Below, in pieces: positions 16,643 to 25,788 of a stretch of 64,000 nucleotides of DNA; within the stretch, counting starts at the first letter, position 1, and every line of letters starts with the position of its first letter. The stretch is from positions 186,001 to 250,000 of the forward strand of contig NZ_BNAU01000003.1 in the NCBI RefSeq assembly GCF_014653945.1, written 5' to 3'. Origin of the DNA: Amycolatopsis deserti (GTDB lineage: Bacteria; Actinomycetota; Actinomycetes; Mycobacteriales; Pseudonocardiaceae). The notes below the pieces were generated by a model, which worked only from the letters and a program-made list of their open reading frames with translations, was not told the DNA's origin and made no database searches. The position numbers and the translations under genes are program-made.

Positions 16643-19267
16643 TTACGTCAGGAGCGTCAGCACCGTCTCCATCTTGCGCCCAGTGGACCGGGCCGTGCGC
16701 GCCTGCAACCAGGCCTCCAGGCGGTCCTCCGCCAGCGGGCGGGAGATCAGGTACCCCTGGGCGACGTCGCAGCCCATCGCCTCCAGCTGGTCCCGCGCGA
16801 CGTCCTCCTCGACGCCCTCGGCGACGACCGCCAGGCCCAGCGAGTGGCCCAGCTCGACGATCGACCGGACCACCGCCAGGTCGCCCAGGTCGGTGCCCAT
16901 GCCGAGGACGAAGCTCTTGTCGATCTTGACCTCGTCCACCGGCAGCTGCCGCAGGTAGGCCAGCGACGAGTAGCCGGTGCCGAAGTCGTCGACCGCCAGC
17001 ACGATGCCGAGACCGTGCAGCTCGCGCAGGATCGGCAGCGCCTTCTGCGGATCGGCCATCACCCCGGACTCGGTCAGCTCGAAGGTGAGCAGCTCGGGCG
17101 GCACGCCGAACTTCCGCAGCGCCTCGACGACCTTGGCCGGGAAGTCCTCGTCGGCCAGGTTCCGCACGGACAGGTTGACCGCGACCGAGATCCGCAGCCC
17201 CTCGTCCATCCACTTGCGCACCCGGATCAGCGACTGCTCCAGCACGAACCCGGTCAGCACGCCGACCAGGCCGGCGGCCTCGACCGCGGGCACGAACTCG
17301 TCCGGGTCGAGCCGGCCGAACTCGGGGTGCTGCCAGCGCACCAGCGCCTCCACGCCGAGGACCTGCTTGCTCGGCAGGGACACCTTCGGCTGGTAGTGGA
17401 CGCTGACCTGGCCCTCCTCGATGGCCTGCCGGAACTGGGTGACCATCTGGAACCGGCGCAGGAAGATCTGCCCCATGCTGGGCACGTACCCGCGGACCTC
17501 CTCGCCGCCGCGGGTGGCCCGCACGGCGACGTCGGCCCGCTGGAGCAGGCCATCCACGTCACCGGGGTCGAGGGTGTCGTCGTCGGCCGCCGACGCGTAG
17601 CCGACCATCGCGTTGGCCTCGACCGTGAGCCGGTCGACCGGGTAGGGCACGGACAGCTGGGAGCGCAGCCGCTCGGCCGCGTCGTGCACGTCCTGCCCGC
17701 GCACCCCGGTGAGCAGGGCGGCGAAGGACGCGCCTTCCAGGCGGGCCAGCGGCACGTCCGGGCCGAGGGCGTCGCGCAGCCGGCGTCCGGCGGCGATCAC
17801 CATCCGGTCGGCCCACGCGTAGCCCAGCGCGTCGCTGACCGCGGAGAACACGTCCAGGTCGATGCGCAGCACCGCGGAGTCGGCGGAGGCGCTGCGCTCG
17901 GCCAGCGGCTCGCGCGCGACCTGCCGGAAGCCGGGCCGGTTGAGCAGGCCGGTCAGCGGGTCGTGGTAGGCGTCGTGGCGCAGGGTGGCAAGCAGGCGGC
18001 GGTTGTCCAGCGCGGTGGCCAGGTGGCTGGCCATGGTGCCGAGCAGCTGGACGTCGTACTTGCCGAAGCCCCGCCACCGGGACAGCCGGTCGTGCGCCTC
18101 GACCACCCCGAGCAGCTGGTTCGCGCTGCGCAGCGGCACCACCAGCGCCTCCTGCGCGCCGCGGCTGAGCAGCCCGGCGGCGATGTCGCTGTTGGCCTCG
18201 GTGATGCGGAAGTGCCGCACGTGCGAGCCGGGCAGGCGCAGCATCGGGTCGTCGGCGGGCAGGTCGGCCGAGGGCATCGGCTCCCCCGCGACCACGGCGC
18301 GCATGTCCGCGGTCGGTTCCAGGCGCAGCCGCAGCACCACGCGGCCGGCGGAGAGCTGGTCCTTGATGCGCTCGGCGATGGTCTCCCACTCGCTGACGTT
18401 CACGCCGGCCGCGAGGTCGTCGGCGCCGCTGGCCGGGCGCGCGGCGGCCTGCTGACCGGAGCGCGCGACCATCAGGCTGACGTCGGAGAGCGCCTCCATG
18501 TCCCGCTGCTCGCGCAGCAGGTCGGAGTAGGCCCAGTAGAGCGCGGACAGGCCGGCGAAGACGGCGAGCACCAGCGGCCACGCGTCGGCGGTGCCGGCGA
18601 TCACCAGGTACCCGCTCAGGCCGACCGAGGCGTTGACGAACCCGACCACCAGGATGCGGCCGGTGAGCCGGAGCGCGGTGCCGATCCGCATGCGGCGGCG
18701 CAGCACCCGGACGGCGGCCAGCGCCAGCAGCGTGCTGGTCAGCGGCGCGGTCAGGGTGCCGGCGAGCGCGGCGGGCCAGGTCATCTCGGTGGTGCCCATG
18801 ATCCGCTCGACCAGGCCGGCCACCGCGAACGCGCTGGTGATCTCCAGCAGGAACGCGCCGGCGTTGTAGAGCACGCGCCCGGAGACGCGGCGGACCACGA
18901 GCGTGCTGATCCCGGCCACCAGGTGCGCGGCGAGTACGACCTCGAACGGCGCCACGAAGAAGCCGATGACCAGCGGGATCTCGGTGAACGAAATGGTCCA
19001 GGAGATGCCGGACCGGACGTCGACGTTGATGCCGAGCTGCTCGGCGAGCAGGAACGACAGCGCCAGCACCGGGCCGATCCACCACAGCTTCGCCGAGCCG
19101 TGGAACGGCAGCCACAGCGACACGGCGGCGGCGGTGAGCGCGCCGACGGAGAAGACGGTCAGCGTGTAGACCCGGAAGCGGCGCTCGTCCGCCCGCGCCT
19201 CGGCACCACCAGCATTGGCGGCTGCCGCCGGGATGGGGCCGTCCGGCCTGCCATCGGAGTCCGGCAT
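16643..19267 (-). CDS. Membrane c-di-GMP phosphodiesterase, GAF + degenerate GGDEF + EAL
   Basis: 874 aa. Nine or ten transmembrane helices fill residues about 30-255; a GAF-like domain (about 280-410) follows. The GGDEF domain (about 430-590) has lost its active motif: where RxGGDEF is expected it reads 'RLEGASFAALLTG', so cyclase activity is unlikely. The EAL domain (about 615-860) keeps its signature: 'GVEALVRWQHPEFG', 'VAVNLSVRNL', 'FELTESGVM', 'LAVDDFGTGYSSLAYL', 'VDEVKIDKSFV' and 'VAEGVEEDVAR', so it should hydrolyse c-di-GMP. ATG 19267 sits behind a near-perfect AGGAGG. c-di-GMP controls development in Streptomyces via BldD; a similar role here is inference. Confidence 0.92.
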   Translation of the reverse strand: MPDSDGRPDGPIPAAAANAGGAEARADERRFRVYTLTVFSVGALTAAAVSLWLPFHGSAKLWWIGPVLALSFLLAEQLGINVDVRSGISWTISFTEIPLVIGFFVAPFEVVLAAHLVAGISTLVVRRVSGRVLYNAGAFLLEITSAFAVAGLVERIMGTTEMTWPAALAGTLTAPLTSTLLALAAVRVLRRRMRIGTALRLTGRILVVGFVNASVGLSGYLVIAGTADAWPLVLAVFAGLSALYWAYSDLLREQRDMEALSDVSLMVARSGQQAAARPASGADDLAAGVNVSEWETIAERIKDQLSAGRVVLRLRLEPTADMRAVVAGEPMPSADLPADDPMLRLPGSHVRHFRITEANSDIAAGLLSRGAQEALVVPLRSANQLLGVVEAHDRLSRWRGFGKYDVQLLGTMASHLATALDNRRLLATLRHDAYHDPLTGLLNRPGFRQVAREPLAERSASADSAVLRIDLDVFSAVSDALGYAWADRMVIAAGRRLRDALGPDVPLARLEGASFAALLTGVRGQDVHDAAERLRSQLSVPYPVDRLTVEANAMVGYASAADDDTLDPGDVDGLLQRADVAVRATRGGEEVRGYVPSMGQIFLRRFQMVTQFRQAIEEGQVSVHYQPKVSLPSKQVLGVEALVRWQHPEFGRLDPDEFVPAVEAAGLVGVLTGFVLEQSLIRVRKWMDEGLRISVAVNLSVRNLADEDFPAKVVEALRKFGVPPELLTFELTESGVMADPQKALPILRELHGLGIVLAVDDFGTGYSSLAYLRQLPVDEVKIDKSFVLGMGTDLGDLAVVRSIVELGHSLGLAVVAEGVEEDVARDQLEAMGCDVAQGYLISRPLAEDRLEAWLQARTARSTGRKMETVLTLLT

Positions 19268-19557
19268 GCAACCTCCTTCCACCCATTCGCCCCAGTGCGC
19301 CCGCCGGTACTCACCGCACACGAGACGGTGATCTCGGTGCGAATGAGGGGATCACTGTACCCCGGAGGGCGTACTTCAGCCTCTTTCCGGCCGCCATGAG
19401 ATCACCTCATAGTTAACAACGTGCCAACTACGGTGACCAGCGGAGACTTACGGGTGAGATGGATCTTTCGGGCGATCGCTCCCGGTAATCGACGTTAAGC
19501 GCCTCCCCCGGCTACAACGCGTTCACCGCGAGCCGCCGTGCTGCACTCCTCCGCATT

Positions 19558-19578
19558 GATCGCGATTCAATCGCGATC
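19558..19578. promoter_or_regulatory. 21-bp perfect palindrome, candidate operator
   Basis: GATCGCGATT-C-AATCGCGATC, two 10-bp arms around one base. Long, exact and AT-rich at its centre, like a dimeric regulator site. It lies 224 bp upstream of lon and 291 bp upstream of the EAL gene. The cognate regulator is unknown. Confidence 0.5.
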
Positions 19579-19762
19579 GTGATTGACCGGCGCCGATGAC
19601 GGAGCGTGGCAAGCGGGGTTACACCCGGGAAAACGATCGCCGCAATGCGACGAGCATCTCACTCCCGCTCGACGGGACCCCTGCCGGAGCCGCCCCGGTT
19701 TATTCCCGGAAGCCGTCCGCTGCAAGCGAACTACCTGCGGAAACAAACCGGCCCGCCGGAAA

Positions 19763-19783
19763 GTTGAGCTAGGCAGACTCAAC
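19763..19783 (+). promoter_or_regulatory. HAIR-like operator (HspR) upstream of lon
   Basis: GTTGAG-N9-CTCAAC, 18 nt before the lon start. The HspR-associated inverted repeat is CTTGAGT-N7-ACTCAAG; here TTGAG and CTCAA are kept at exactly the right spacing. Streptomyces lon is known to be repressed by HspR through such a site, so heat-shock control of lon here is well supported. Confidence 0.75.
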
Positions 19784-19801
19784 CAGGTAGGGAGCAAACA
19801 G

Positions 19802-22204
19802 ATGACCGACACCAGGCTCCTCCCCGTACTGCCCCTCGACGACGACGTGGTGCTGCCCGGCATGATCGTCCCGCTCGAACTCGACGACGCCGAGACGCGG
19901 GCCGCGGTCGATTCCGCGCAGGCGAAGGCACCGAGTGCGCCGTCGTTCCCGGGCATCCGGTCGCTCCCGGCCACGCAGGCCGAGGTCCTGATCGTCCCGC
20001 GGGTGCACGGGGAGTACGCCGAGCTGGGCGCCGTCGCGACCATCGAGCGCGTCGGACGCATCCCCGGCGGCAAGGCCGCCGTCCTGTTGCGCGCCACCCG
20101 GCGCGCCCGGGTCGGCGAGAACGGCGACGGCCCCGGCGCGGCGCGCTGGGTGTACGCCGAGCCGGTCGCCGAGATCTCCGGCGAGCGGGCCCGCACGCTG
20201 GCCGCCGAGTACAAGACCGTCGTGATCTCGATCCTCCAGCAGCGCGGCGGCTGGCAGATGATCGACGCGGTGCAGCAGGTCGAGGACCCGTCCGCGATCG
20301 CCGACCTGGCGGGCAACTCGCCGTTCCTGAGCACGGCCCAGAAGCTGGAGCTGCTGACCACGCTCGACGTCGCGACCCGGCTGGAGAAGGCGCTGGAGTG
20401 GAGCCGGGAGTACCTGGCCGAGCTCGAGGTGACCGACACCATCCGCAAGGACGTCGCCGAGGGCATGGAGAAGCAGCAGAAGGAGTTCCTGCTGCGCCGC
20501 CAGCTGGAGGCGATCCGCAAGGAGCTGGGCGAACTGGACGGCACGGCCGACCAGGACGACTACCGGGCCCGCGTGGAGCAGGCCGACCTGCCCGAGCACG
20601 TCCGCACGGCCGCGCTGGCCGAGGTGGACAAGCTGGAGCGCACCTCCGACGCCTCGCCGGAGGGCGGCTGGATCCGCACCTGGCTGGACACCGTCCTGGA
20701 GCTGCCGTGGAACGACCGGACCACCGACGTCCACGACATCGCGGCGGCGCGGGCGGTGCTCGACGCCGACCACGCGGGCCTGGACGACGTGAAGGAACGC
20801 ATCATCGAGTACCTGGCCGTGCGCGCCCGCCGCGCCGAAACCGGCCAGGGACAGGTCGGCGGGCGTCACTCCGGAGCGGTGCTGGCGCTGGTCGGTCCTC
20901 CCGGTGTGGGCAAGACCTCGCTCGGCGAGTCGGTCGCGAAGGCGATGGGCCGCAAGTTCGTCCGCGTCGCGCTCGGCGGTGTCCGGGACGAGGCGGAGAT
21001 CCGCGGCCACCGGCGCACCTACGTCGGGGCGCTGCCCGGCCGGATCGTCCGCGCCATCAAGGAGGCCGGGTCGATGAACCCGGTGGTCCTGCTCGACGAG
21101 GTGGACAAGGTGGGCGCCGACTACCGCGGCGACCCGACCGCGGCGCTGCTGGAGGTGCTCGACCCGGAGCAGAACCACACGTTCCGCGACCACTACCTCG
21201 AGGTCGAGCTGGACCTGTCGGACGTGGTGTTCCTCGCCACGGCCAACGCGCTGGAAACCATTCCCGGGCCGCTGCTGGACCGGATGGAACTGGTGACGCT
21301 GGACGGCTACACCGAGCACGAGAAGGTCGTCATCGGCCGCGACCACCTGCTCCCCCGCGAGCTGGAGCGGGCCGGGCTGGGCCGCGACGACGTGCGGTTC
21401 ACCGACGCCGCGCTGAGCCGGATCGCCGCCGAATACACCCGCGAGGCGGGCGTGCGCAACGCGAACCGGACCATCGCGAAGGTGCTGCGCAAGATCGCGA
21501 CCCGGGTCGCGCTGGACGAGGCGACGCTGCCGGTGACCGTCGACGCGGCGGACCTGGAGGGCTACCTCGGCCGGCCGCGGCACCTGCCGGAGTCGGCGCT
21601 GCCCGCGTCGACCCAGCGGACCGCGACGCCGGGTGTGGCGACCGGGCTGGCCGTCACGGGCGCCGGCGGGGACGTCCTTTACATCGAGGCGTCGCTGGCC
21701 GATCCCGAATCGGGCAGCTCCGGGCTCACGGTCACCGGGCAGCTGGGTGACGTGATGAAGGAGTCGGTGCAGATCGCGCTGTCCTACCTGCGCTCGCACG
21801 GCGCCGAGCTGGAACTGCCGGTCGGCGACCTGAAGGACCGGGGCGTGCACGTCCACGTCCCGGCGGGTGCGGTGCCCAAGGACGGGCCGAGCGCCGGGAT
21901 CACGATGACCACGGCGCTGGCGTCGCTGCTGTCCGGCCGCGTGGTGCGGGCCGACGTGGCGATGACCGGTGAGGTCTCGCTCACCGGCCGGGTCCTGCCG
22001 ATCGGCGGGGTCAAGCAGAAGCTGCTCGCCGCGCACCGGGCCGGGATGAAGACGGTGATCATCCCGCAGCGCAACGAGCCGGACCTGGACGACGTCCCCG
22101 CGGACGTGCTGGCCCAGCTCGACGTGCACCCGGTGTCGAACGTGCGGGAAGTCCTCGACCTGGCGCTGGCGCCGGCCACCACCCCCGTGGTCCAGGCCGC
22201 CTGA
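19802..22204 (+). CDS. lon: ATP-dependent protease Lon
   Basis: 800-aa LonA. N-terminal substrate-binding domain ('LLPVLPLDDDVVLPGMIVPL', residues 1-200), AAA+ module with Walker A 'GPPGVGKTSLGES' (about residue 365), Walker B 'PVVLLDEVDKVGADY' and sensor region 'FLATANALETIPGPLLDR', then the Ser-Lys protease domain with 'PKDGPSAGITMTTALASLL' (Ser) and 'GGVKQKLLAAHRAG' (Lys). ATG 19802 follows AGGGAG. Degrades misfolded and regulatory proteins. The HAIR-like repeat just upstream links it to heat shock. Confidence 0.96.
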   Translation: MTDTRLLPVLPLDDDVVLPGMIVPLELDDAETRAAVDSAQAKAPSAPSFPGIRSLPATQAEVLIVPRVHGEYAELGAVATIERVGRIPGGKAAVLLRATRRARVGENGDGPGAARWVYAEPVAEISGERARTLAAEYKTVVISILQQRGGWQMIDAVQQVEDPSAIADLAGNSPFLSTAQKLELLTTLDVATRLEKALEWSREYLAELEVTDTIRKDVAEGMEKQQKEFLLRRQLEAIRKELGELDGTADQDDYRARVEQADLPEHVRTAALAEVDKLERTSDASPEGGWIRTWLDTVLELPWNDRTTDVHDIAAARAVLDADHAGLDDVKERIIEYLAVRARRAETGQGQVGGRHSGAVLALVGPPGVGKTSLGESVAKAMGRKFVRVALGGVRDEAEIRGHRRTYVGALPGRIVRAIKEAGSMNPVVLLDEVDKVGADYRGDPTAALLEVLDPEQNHTFRDHYLEVELDLSDVVFLATANALETIPGPLLDRMELVTLDGYTEHEKVVIGRDHLLPRELERAGLGRDDVRFTDAALSRIAAEYTREAGVRNANRTIAKVLRKIATRVALDEATLPVTVDAADLEGYLGRPRHLPESALPASTQRTATPGVATGLAVTGAGGDVLYIEASLADPESGSSGLTVTGQLGDVMKESVQIALSYLRSHGAELELPVGDLKDRGVHVHVPAGAVPKDGPSAGITMTTALASLLSGRVVRADVAMTGEVSLTGRVLPIGGVKQKLLAAHRAGMKTVIIPQRNEPDLDDVPADVLAQLDVHPVSNVREVLDLALAPATTPVVQAA

Positions 22205-22215
22205 CGCCCGCCGGA

Positions 22216-22256
22216 GAGGCCGCCCTCCCACCCCCGCGGGAGGGCGGCCTCTTGTC
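22216..22256. terminator. Terminator between lon and DedA
   Basis: 14-bp perfect stem (22216-22229 with 22238-22251), 8-nt loop, followed by TTGTCTC. Between convergent genes. Confidence 0.8.
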
Positions 22257-22895
22257 TCACGCCCGGACGCGGTCGCGCAGCCGTGTGACGACGAACACCG
22301 CCAGCGCGATCGCGACGGCGCCGATCACCACGTACTGGAAGATCCCCGCGTAGTCGTTCACCACGTGCCAGTTCGCGCCGAGCAGGTAGCCGGCGACGAC
22401 GAACAGCGTGTTCCAGATCAGGCTGCCCAGCGTGGTGAGCACCAGGAACCGGCCGAACGGCATCCGTTCGATCCCCGCGGGCAGTGAGATCAGGCTGCGG
22501 AAGATCGGCACCATCCGGCCGAAGAACACCGCCTTGGTGCCGTGCTTGGCGAACCAGGCCTCGGTGCGGTCGAAGTCGGACGCCTTGACCAGCGGGATCC
22601 GCAGCAGCAACGCGCGGGTGCGGTCGCGGCCGAGCAGCGCGCCCAGCCAGTAGACGATGACCGCGCCGGCGACCGAGCCGAAGGTGGTCCAGGCCAGCGC
22701 GGCGAGCAGGCTGAAGGTGCCCTGGCTGGCGGAGAACCCGGCGAGCGGCAGGACCAGCTCGCTCGGGATGGGCGGGAACAGGTTGTCCAGGCCGACGATG
22801 ACGGCGGCGCCGAGGCCGCCGAGGGAGTCCATGAGGCTGACGGCCCAACCGGCGAGTCCCCCGAGCGGTTCGGCCTGTGCGAGGTGAAGATCCAT
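22257..22895 (-). CDS. DedA/SNARE-associated family membrane protein
   Basis: 212 aa. Typical DedA motifs: 'NLFPPIPSELVLPLAGF' with the essential acidic residue, 'GSVAGAVIVYWLGALLGRD', and 'FFGRMVPIFRSLISLPAGIERM' with the conserved arginines. Five or six membrane helices. DedA proteins include undecaprenyl-phosphate and polyprenyl-phosphate flippases; an exact substrate cannot be given. The ATG is preceded by TAGTTT at 6 nt and no Shine-Dalgarno, so it may be leaderless. Divergent from a histidine kinase gene. Confidence 0.92.
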   Translation of the reverse strand: MDLHLAQAEPLGGLAGWAVSLMDSLGGLGAAVIVGLDNLFPPIPSELVLPLAGFSASQGTFSLLAALAWTTFGSVAGAVIVYWLGALLGRDRTRALLLRIPLVKASDFDRTEAWFAKHGTKAVFFGRMVPIFRSLISLPAGIERMPFGRFLVLTTLGSLIWNTLFVVAGYLLGANWHVVNDYAGIFQYVVIGAVAIALAVFVVTRLRDRVRA

Positions 22896-23002
22896 GCTTC
22901 GAAACTAGGAATCCGGGGCGGCCCCGACCATGGGGTGCGGCACCCGATCATCCTGCGGAAAACCTCAGTACCGGACGGGTGGAACCCGGCTAACCTCGGG
23001 AT

Positions 23003-24133
23003 ATGCCCACAGTGGACCTGCGCCGCCCGATGCGGGTGACCGCGGGGCTGGCGCTCGGTGGGCTGAGCGCGTTCGCCGAGGCGGTCTTCGTGATCGTGGC
23101 GACGCTCGCCCTCGCCGTGCCGGCCGCGCGGCCCGCCGTGTTCGGGGCCACGCGCTGGTTCGCCGAGCGCGACCGGTCGCGGCTGCGGCGGTTCCTGGAC
23201 TACCCCACCCCGGACGACTACCGCGACCCGCGCGCCTTGCGGTACCTGGCGGTGCGCAGTGTCGTCGGCGGGCTCGGCGCGGGCATCTTCGTGCTGATCG
23301 CGCTGGGCGTGGCGACGGCGGTGATCACCGTGTGGCAGATGGTGGGCGGGCGGCCGCTCGGCGAAGACCAGGACTGGTACGACGTTCCCGCGCTGCTGCT
23401 GATGGGCGCCTTGCTGATCTTCCTGGCGGTGCAGGGGCTCATCGGGGTCGCCGCGCTGGAACGCCGGCTCGCGCACCACTTCTTCGGCCCCACGAAACAG
23501 GAACGGCTGCAGCGCCGCGTCGACGCGCTGACCCACAGCCGGGCCGAGGTGGTCGAGGCGGTGAACGACGAGCGGCGGCGGATCGAGCGCGATCTGCACG
23601 ACGGGGTGCAGCAGCGGATCGTGTCGCTGGGCATGCTGCTCGGCCGCGCCCGCCGCGCGAAGGAGCCGGAGCGGGCGGAGGCGCTGCTGCGGCAGGCGCA
23701 CGAGGAGACCCAGCTGGCGCTGCAGGAACTGCGGGACGTGGCGTGGCGGGTGTACCCGATCGCGCTGGACGAAGGCGGGCTCGGGACGGCGTTGGAGGCG
23801 CTGGCGGAGCGGTCGAGCCTGCCGGTCGGGCTGTCCGGTGAGCTGGACCAGCGAGTGGATCCGGCGACCGAGACCGTCGCCTACTTCGTCGCGTCGGAGG
23901 CGGTCACGAACGCGATCAAGCACGCGGCGGCGAGCCGGATCGACATCGTGGTGGGGCGGACCGGCAGGATGCTGACCGTGACCATCACCGACGACGGCGT
24001 GGGCGGCGCCCGCGCCGAGGGCGGCGGCCTGTCCGGCCTGGCCCGGCGGGTCGGCGCGGCGGACGGCGTGTTCACTGTGGACAGTCCGGCCGGCGGGCCG
24101 ACGGTCGTGCGGGCGGAGCTGCCGTGCGCGTGA
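23003..24133 (+). CDS. NarL-type sensor histidine kinase
   Basis: 376 aa. Residues 1-160 contain four hydrophobic helices in two pairs (a sensor of unknown ligand). The HisKA_3 dimerisation helix has the phospho-acceptor in 'ERDLHDGVQQRIVSLGMLL' (about residue 200); the HATPase domain shows 'SEAVTNAIKHA' (N-box) and 'TDDGVGGARAEGGGLSGLARR' is split over its G1/G2 boxes. ATG is preceded by TAACCT with a 6-nt gap, suggesting a leaderless transcript. It overlaps the response regulator by 10 nt, so the two are a pair. Confidence 0.92.
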   Translation: MPTVDLRRPMRVTAGLALGGLSAFAEAVFVIVATLALAVPAARPAVFGATRWFAERDRSRLRRFLDYPTPDDYRDPRALRYLAVRSVVGGLGAGIFVLIALGVATAVITVWQMVGGRPLGEDQDWYDVPALLLMGALLIFLAVQGLIGVAALERRLAHHFFGPTKQERLQRRVDALTHSRAEVVEAVNDERRRIERDLHDGVQQRIVSLGMLLGRARRAKEPERAEALLRQAHEETQLALQELRDVAWRVYPIALDEGGLGTALEALAERSSLPVGLSGELDQRVDPATETVAYFVASEAVTNAIKHAAASRIDIVVGRTGRMLTVTITDDGVGGARAEGGGLSGLARRVGAADGVFTVDSPAGGPTVVRAELPCA

Positions 24134-24768
24134 TCCTGGCCGAGGACTCGACGTTGCTGCGCGAAGGCCTGATCCGGCTGCTCGCCGAGGAGGGCCACGA
24201 GGTGCTGGCCGCGGTCGGGGACGCGTCGGCACTGCTGGCCGAGGTCGCGCGGGTGCGGCCGGACGTGGTGGTGACCGACATCCGGATGCCGCCCGACCAC
24301 ACCGACGAGGGGCTGCGGGCGGCGCTGGAGATCCGGCGGCGGTGGCCGGAGGTCGGGGTGCTGGTGCTGTCGCAGTACGTCGAGAAGCGGTACGCGACGG
24401 AGCTGATCACCGACGACGGCGGGCGGGTCGGGTACCTGCTCAAGGACCGGGTCATGCAGGTCGGCGAGTTCCTCGACGCGCTGGAGCGGGTCGGTTCCGG
24501 CGGGGCGGCGTTCGACCCGGAGGTCGTCCGGCGGCTGCTGGCGCGCACCACGCACGCCGACCCGCTGGCGACGCTGACCGCCCGGGAGCGCGAGGTGCTG
24601 GCGAAGATGGCCGAAGGGCACACGAACGCCGGCATCGCGGCCGAGCTGTACGTGTCGCAGTCCGCGGTGGAAAAGCACGTGAACGCGATCTTCGACAAGC
24701 TGGGGTTGAGCCGGACGACCGGGTACAGCCGGCGGGTGCTGGCTGTTTTGCGGTACCTGGGCTCCTGA
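24124..24768 (+). CDS. NarL/LuxR-type response regulator
   Basis: 214 aa. Receiver domain with acidic pocket 'AEDSTLLREGL', phospho-acceptor Asp in 'PDVVVTDIRMPP' and conserved Lys in 'YLLKDRVMQVG'; then a LuxR helix-turn-helix ('LTAREREVLAKMAEGHTN', 'SQSAVEKHVNAIFDKLGL'). GTG start lies inside the kinase gene end. Partner of the upstream kinase; targets unknown. Confidence 0.93.
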   Translation: MRVILAEDSTLLREGLIRLLAEEGHEVLAAVGDASALLAEVARVRPDVVVTDIRMPPDHTDEGLRAALEIRRRWPEVGVLVLSQYVEKRYATELITDDGGRVGYLLKDRVMQVGEFLDALERVGSGGAAFDPEVVRRLLARTTHADPLATLTAREREVLAKMAEGHTNAGIAAELYVSQSAVEKHVNAIFDKLGLSRTTGYSRRVLAVLRYLGS

Positions 24769-24837
24769 CCCACCGCGGTGCTGCCGGTAGTCTCGATCTT
24801 GAGCCTGTTTTGTCCGGATCCCAGGAGGAAACCGTCC

Positions 24838-25785
24838 ATGTTCAAGCGGATGCTCAGCGCCTTCGGCGTCGGTGGGCCGTCGGTCGACACCGTGCTCGAC
24901 TCGCCCCACTCGGGGCCCGGTCAGGTGGTCACCGGGCAGGTCCGGATCCAGGGCGGGAGCGCCGACGCGGCCATCGACCAGGTCGTCCTCTCCCTGGTCA
25001 CGCGGGTCGAGATCGAGCACGGCGGGCACGAGTCCGCGGCCACCGGGGAGTTCCACCGCCAGCTCGTGCAGCAGGGCGTGCGGGTGCCGTCCGGCCAGCT
25101 GGTCACCGTGCCGTTCGAGCTGCGGCTGCCGTGGGAGACGCCCATCACCGCGGTCGGGGACACCCTGCTGCACGGCATGGCGGTCGGCGTGCGGACCGAG
25201 CTGGTGATCTCGGGTGCCCCGGACAAGGGTGACCTCGACCCGGTCCACGTGCACCCGCTGCCGTCGCAGGACCGGGTGCTGGACGCCTTCGGGCAGCTCG
25301 GCTTCCGGTTCCGCAACGCCGACGTGGAGGCCGGCCGCCTCTACGGCGTGCGCCAGGAACTGGGCTTCTACCAGGAGATCGAGTTCTTCCCGCCGGCCGA
25401 GTTCGCCGGGCGGATCAACGAGGTCGAGCTGACCTTCGTCGCCGGGCCGCACGATCTGGCCGTCGTCCTCGAGGCCGACCGGCGGGGCCGCTTCATGCAG
25501 GCCGGCGGCGACTCGTTCGGCCGCTTCCAGATGTCGCACCAGGACGCGGAGACCGCCGACTGGGCCGCGCTCATCGGCCAGTGGCTGACCGAGGCCGCCC
25601 AGCGCGGCGGGCACTCCGCGTTCGGCAACCCGGCCTTCGGCGGCCACCACCACCCCGGTCATCACGGGCACGGCCGCGGCATGGGCGTGGGCGGCATGGT
25701 CGCCGGCGCGGCGGCGGGTGTCGTGGGCGGCATGATCATGGGCGAGATGATCGAGGAAGCCTTCGAGTTCGACGGCGAGGAGTAA
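24838..25785 (+). CDS. SpoOM-like sporulation-control protein with His-rich and glycine-zipper tail
   Basis: 315 aa. The arrestin-like Spo0M/SpoOM domain fills residues about 1-230 ('SGPGQVVTGQVRIQGG', 'VPFELRLPWETPI', 'LGFYQEIEFFPPAEFAG'). The tail is unusual: a histidine-rich patch 'GGHHHPGHHGHGRG' (about residues 264-281) followed by a Gly/Ala/Met-rich hydrophobic stretch 'GMVAGAAAGVVGGMIMGEM' that could insert in a membrane, then an acidic end. AGGAGG precedes ATG 24838. Spo0M affects sporulation in Bacillus; actinobacterial role is not established. It is convergent with the multicopper oxidase. Confidence 0.85.
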   Translation: MFKRMLSAFGVGGPSVDTVLDSPHSGPGQVVTGQVRIQGGSADAAIDQVVLSLVTRVEIEHGGHESAATGEFHRQLVQQGVRVPSGQLVTVPFELRLPWETPITAVGDTLLHGMAVGVRTELVISGAPDKGDLDPVHVHPLPSQDRVLDAFGQLGFRFRNADVEAGRLYGVRQELGFYQEIEFFPPAEFAGRINEVELTFVAGPHDLAVVLEADRRGRFMQAGGDSFGRFQMSHQDAETADWAALIGQWLTEAAQRGGHSAFGNPAFGGHHHPGHHGHGRGMGVGGMVAGAAAGVVGGMIMGEMIEEAFEFDGEE

Positions 25786-25788
25786 CTC

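Larger units (their letters stand above)
19268..19801. other. 534-bp divergent intergenic region
   Basis: Separates the minus-strand EAL protein from plus-strand lon. It contains a 21-bp perfect palindrome (19558-19578) and a HAIR-like repeat (19763-19783) listed separately. No coding potential is convincing: a frame upstream of lon from 19583 lacks a ribosome site and Lon-family sequence. Confidence 0.7.

Noticed and set aside
16586..19399. 937-codon plus-strand frame opposite the EAL protein
   Set aside because: Low-complexity Arg/Gln/Asp/His composition without motifs, while the minus strand encodes a clear GAF-GGDEF-EAL protein with a strong ribosome site.
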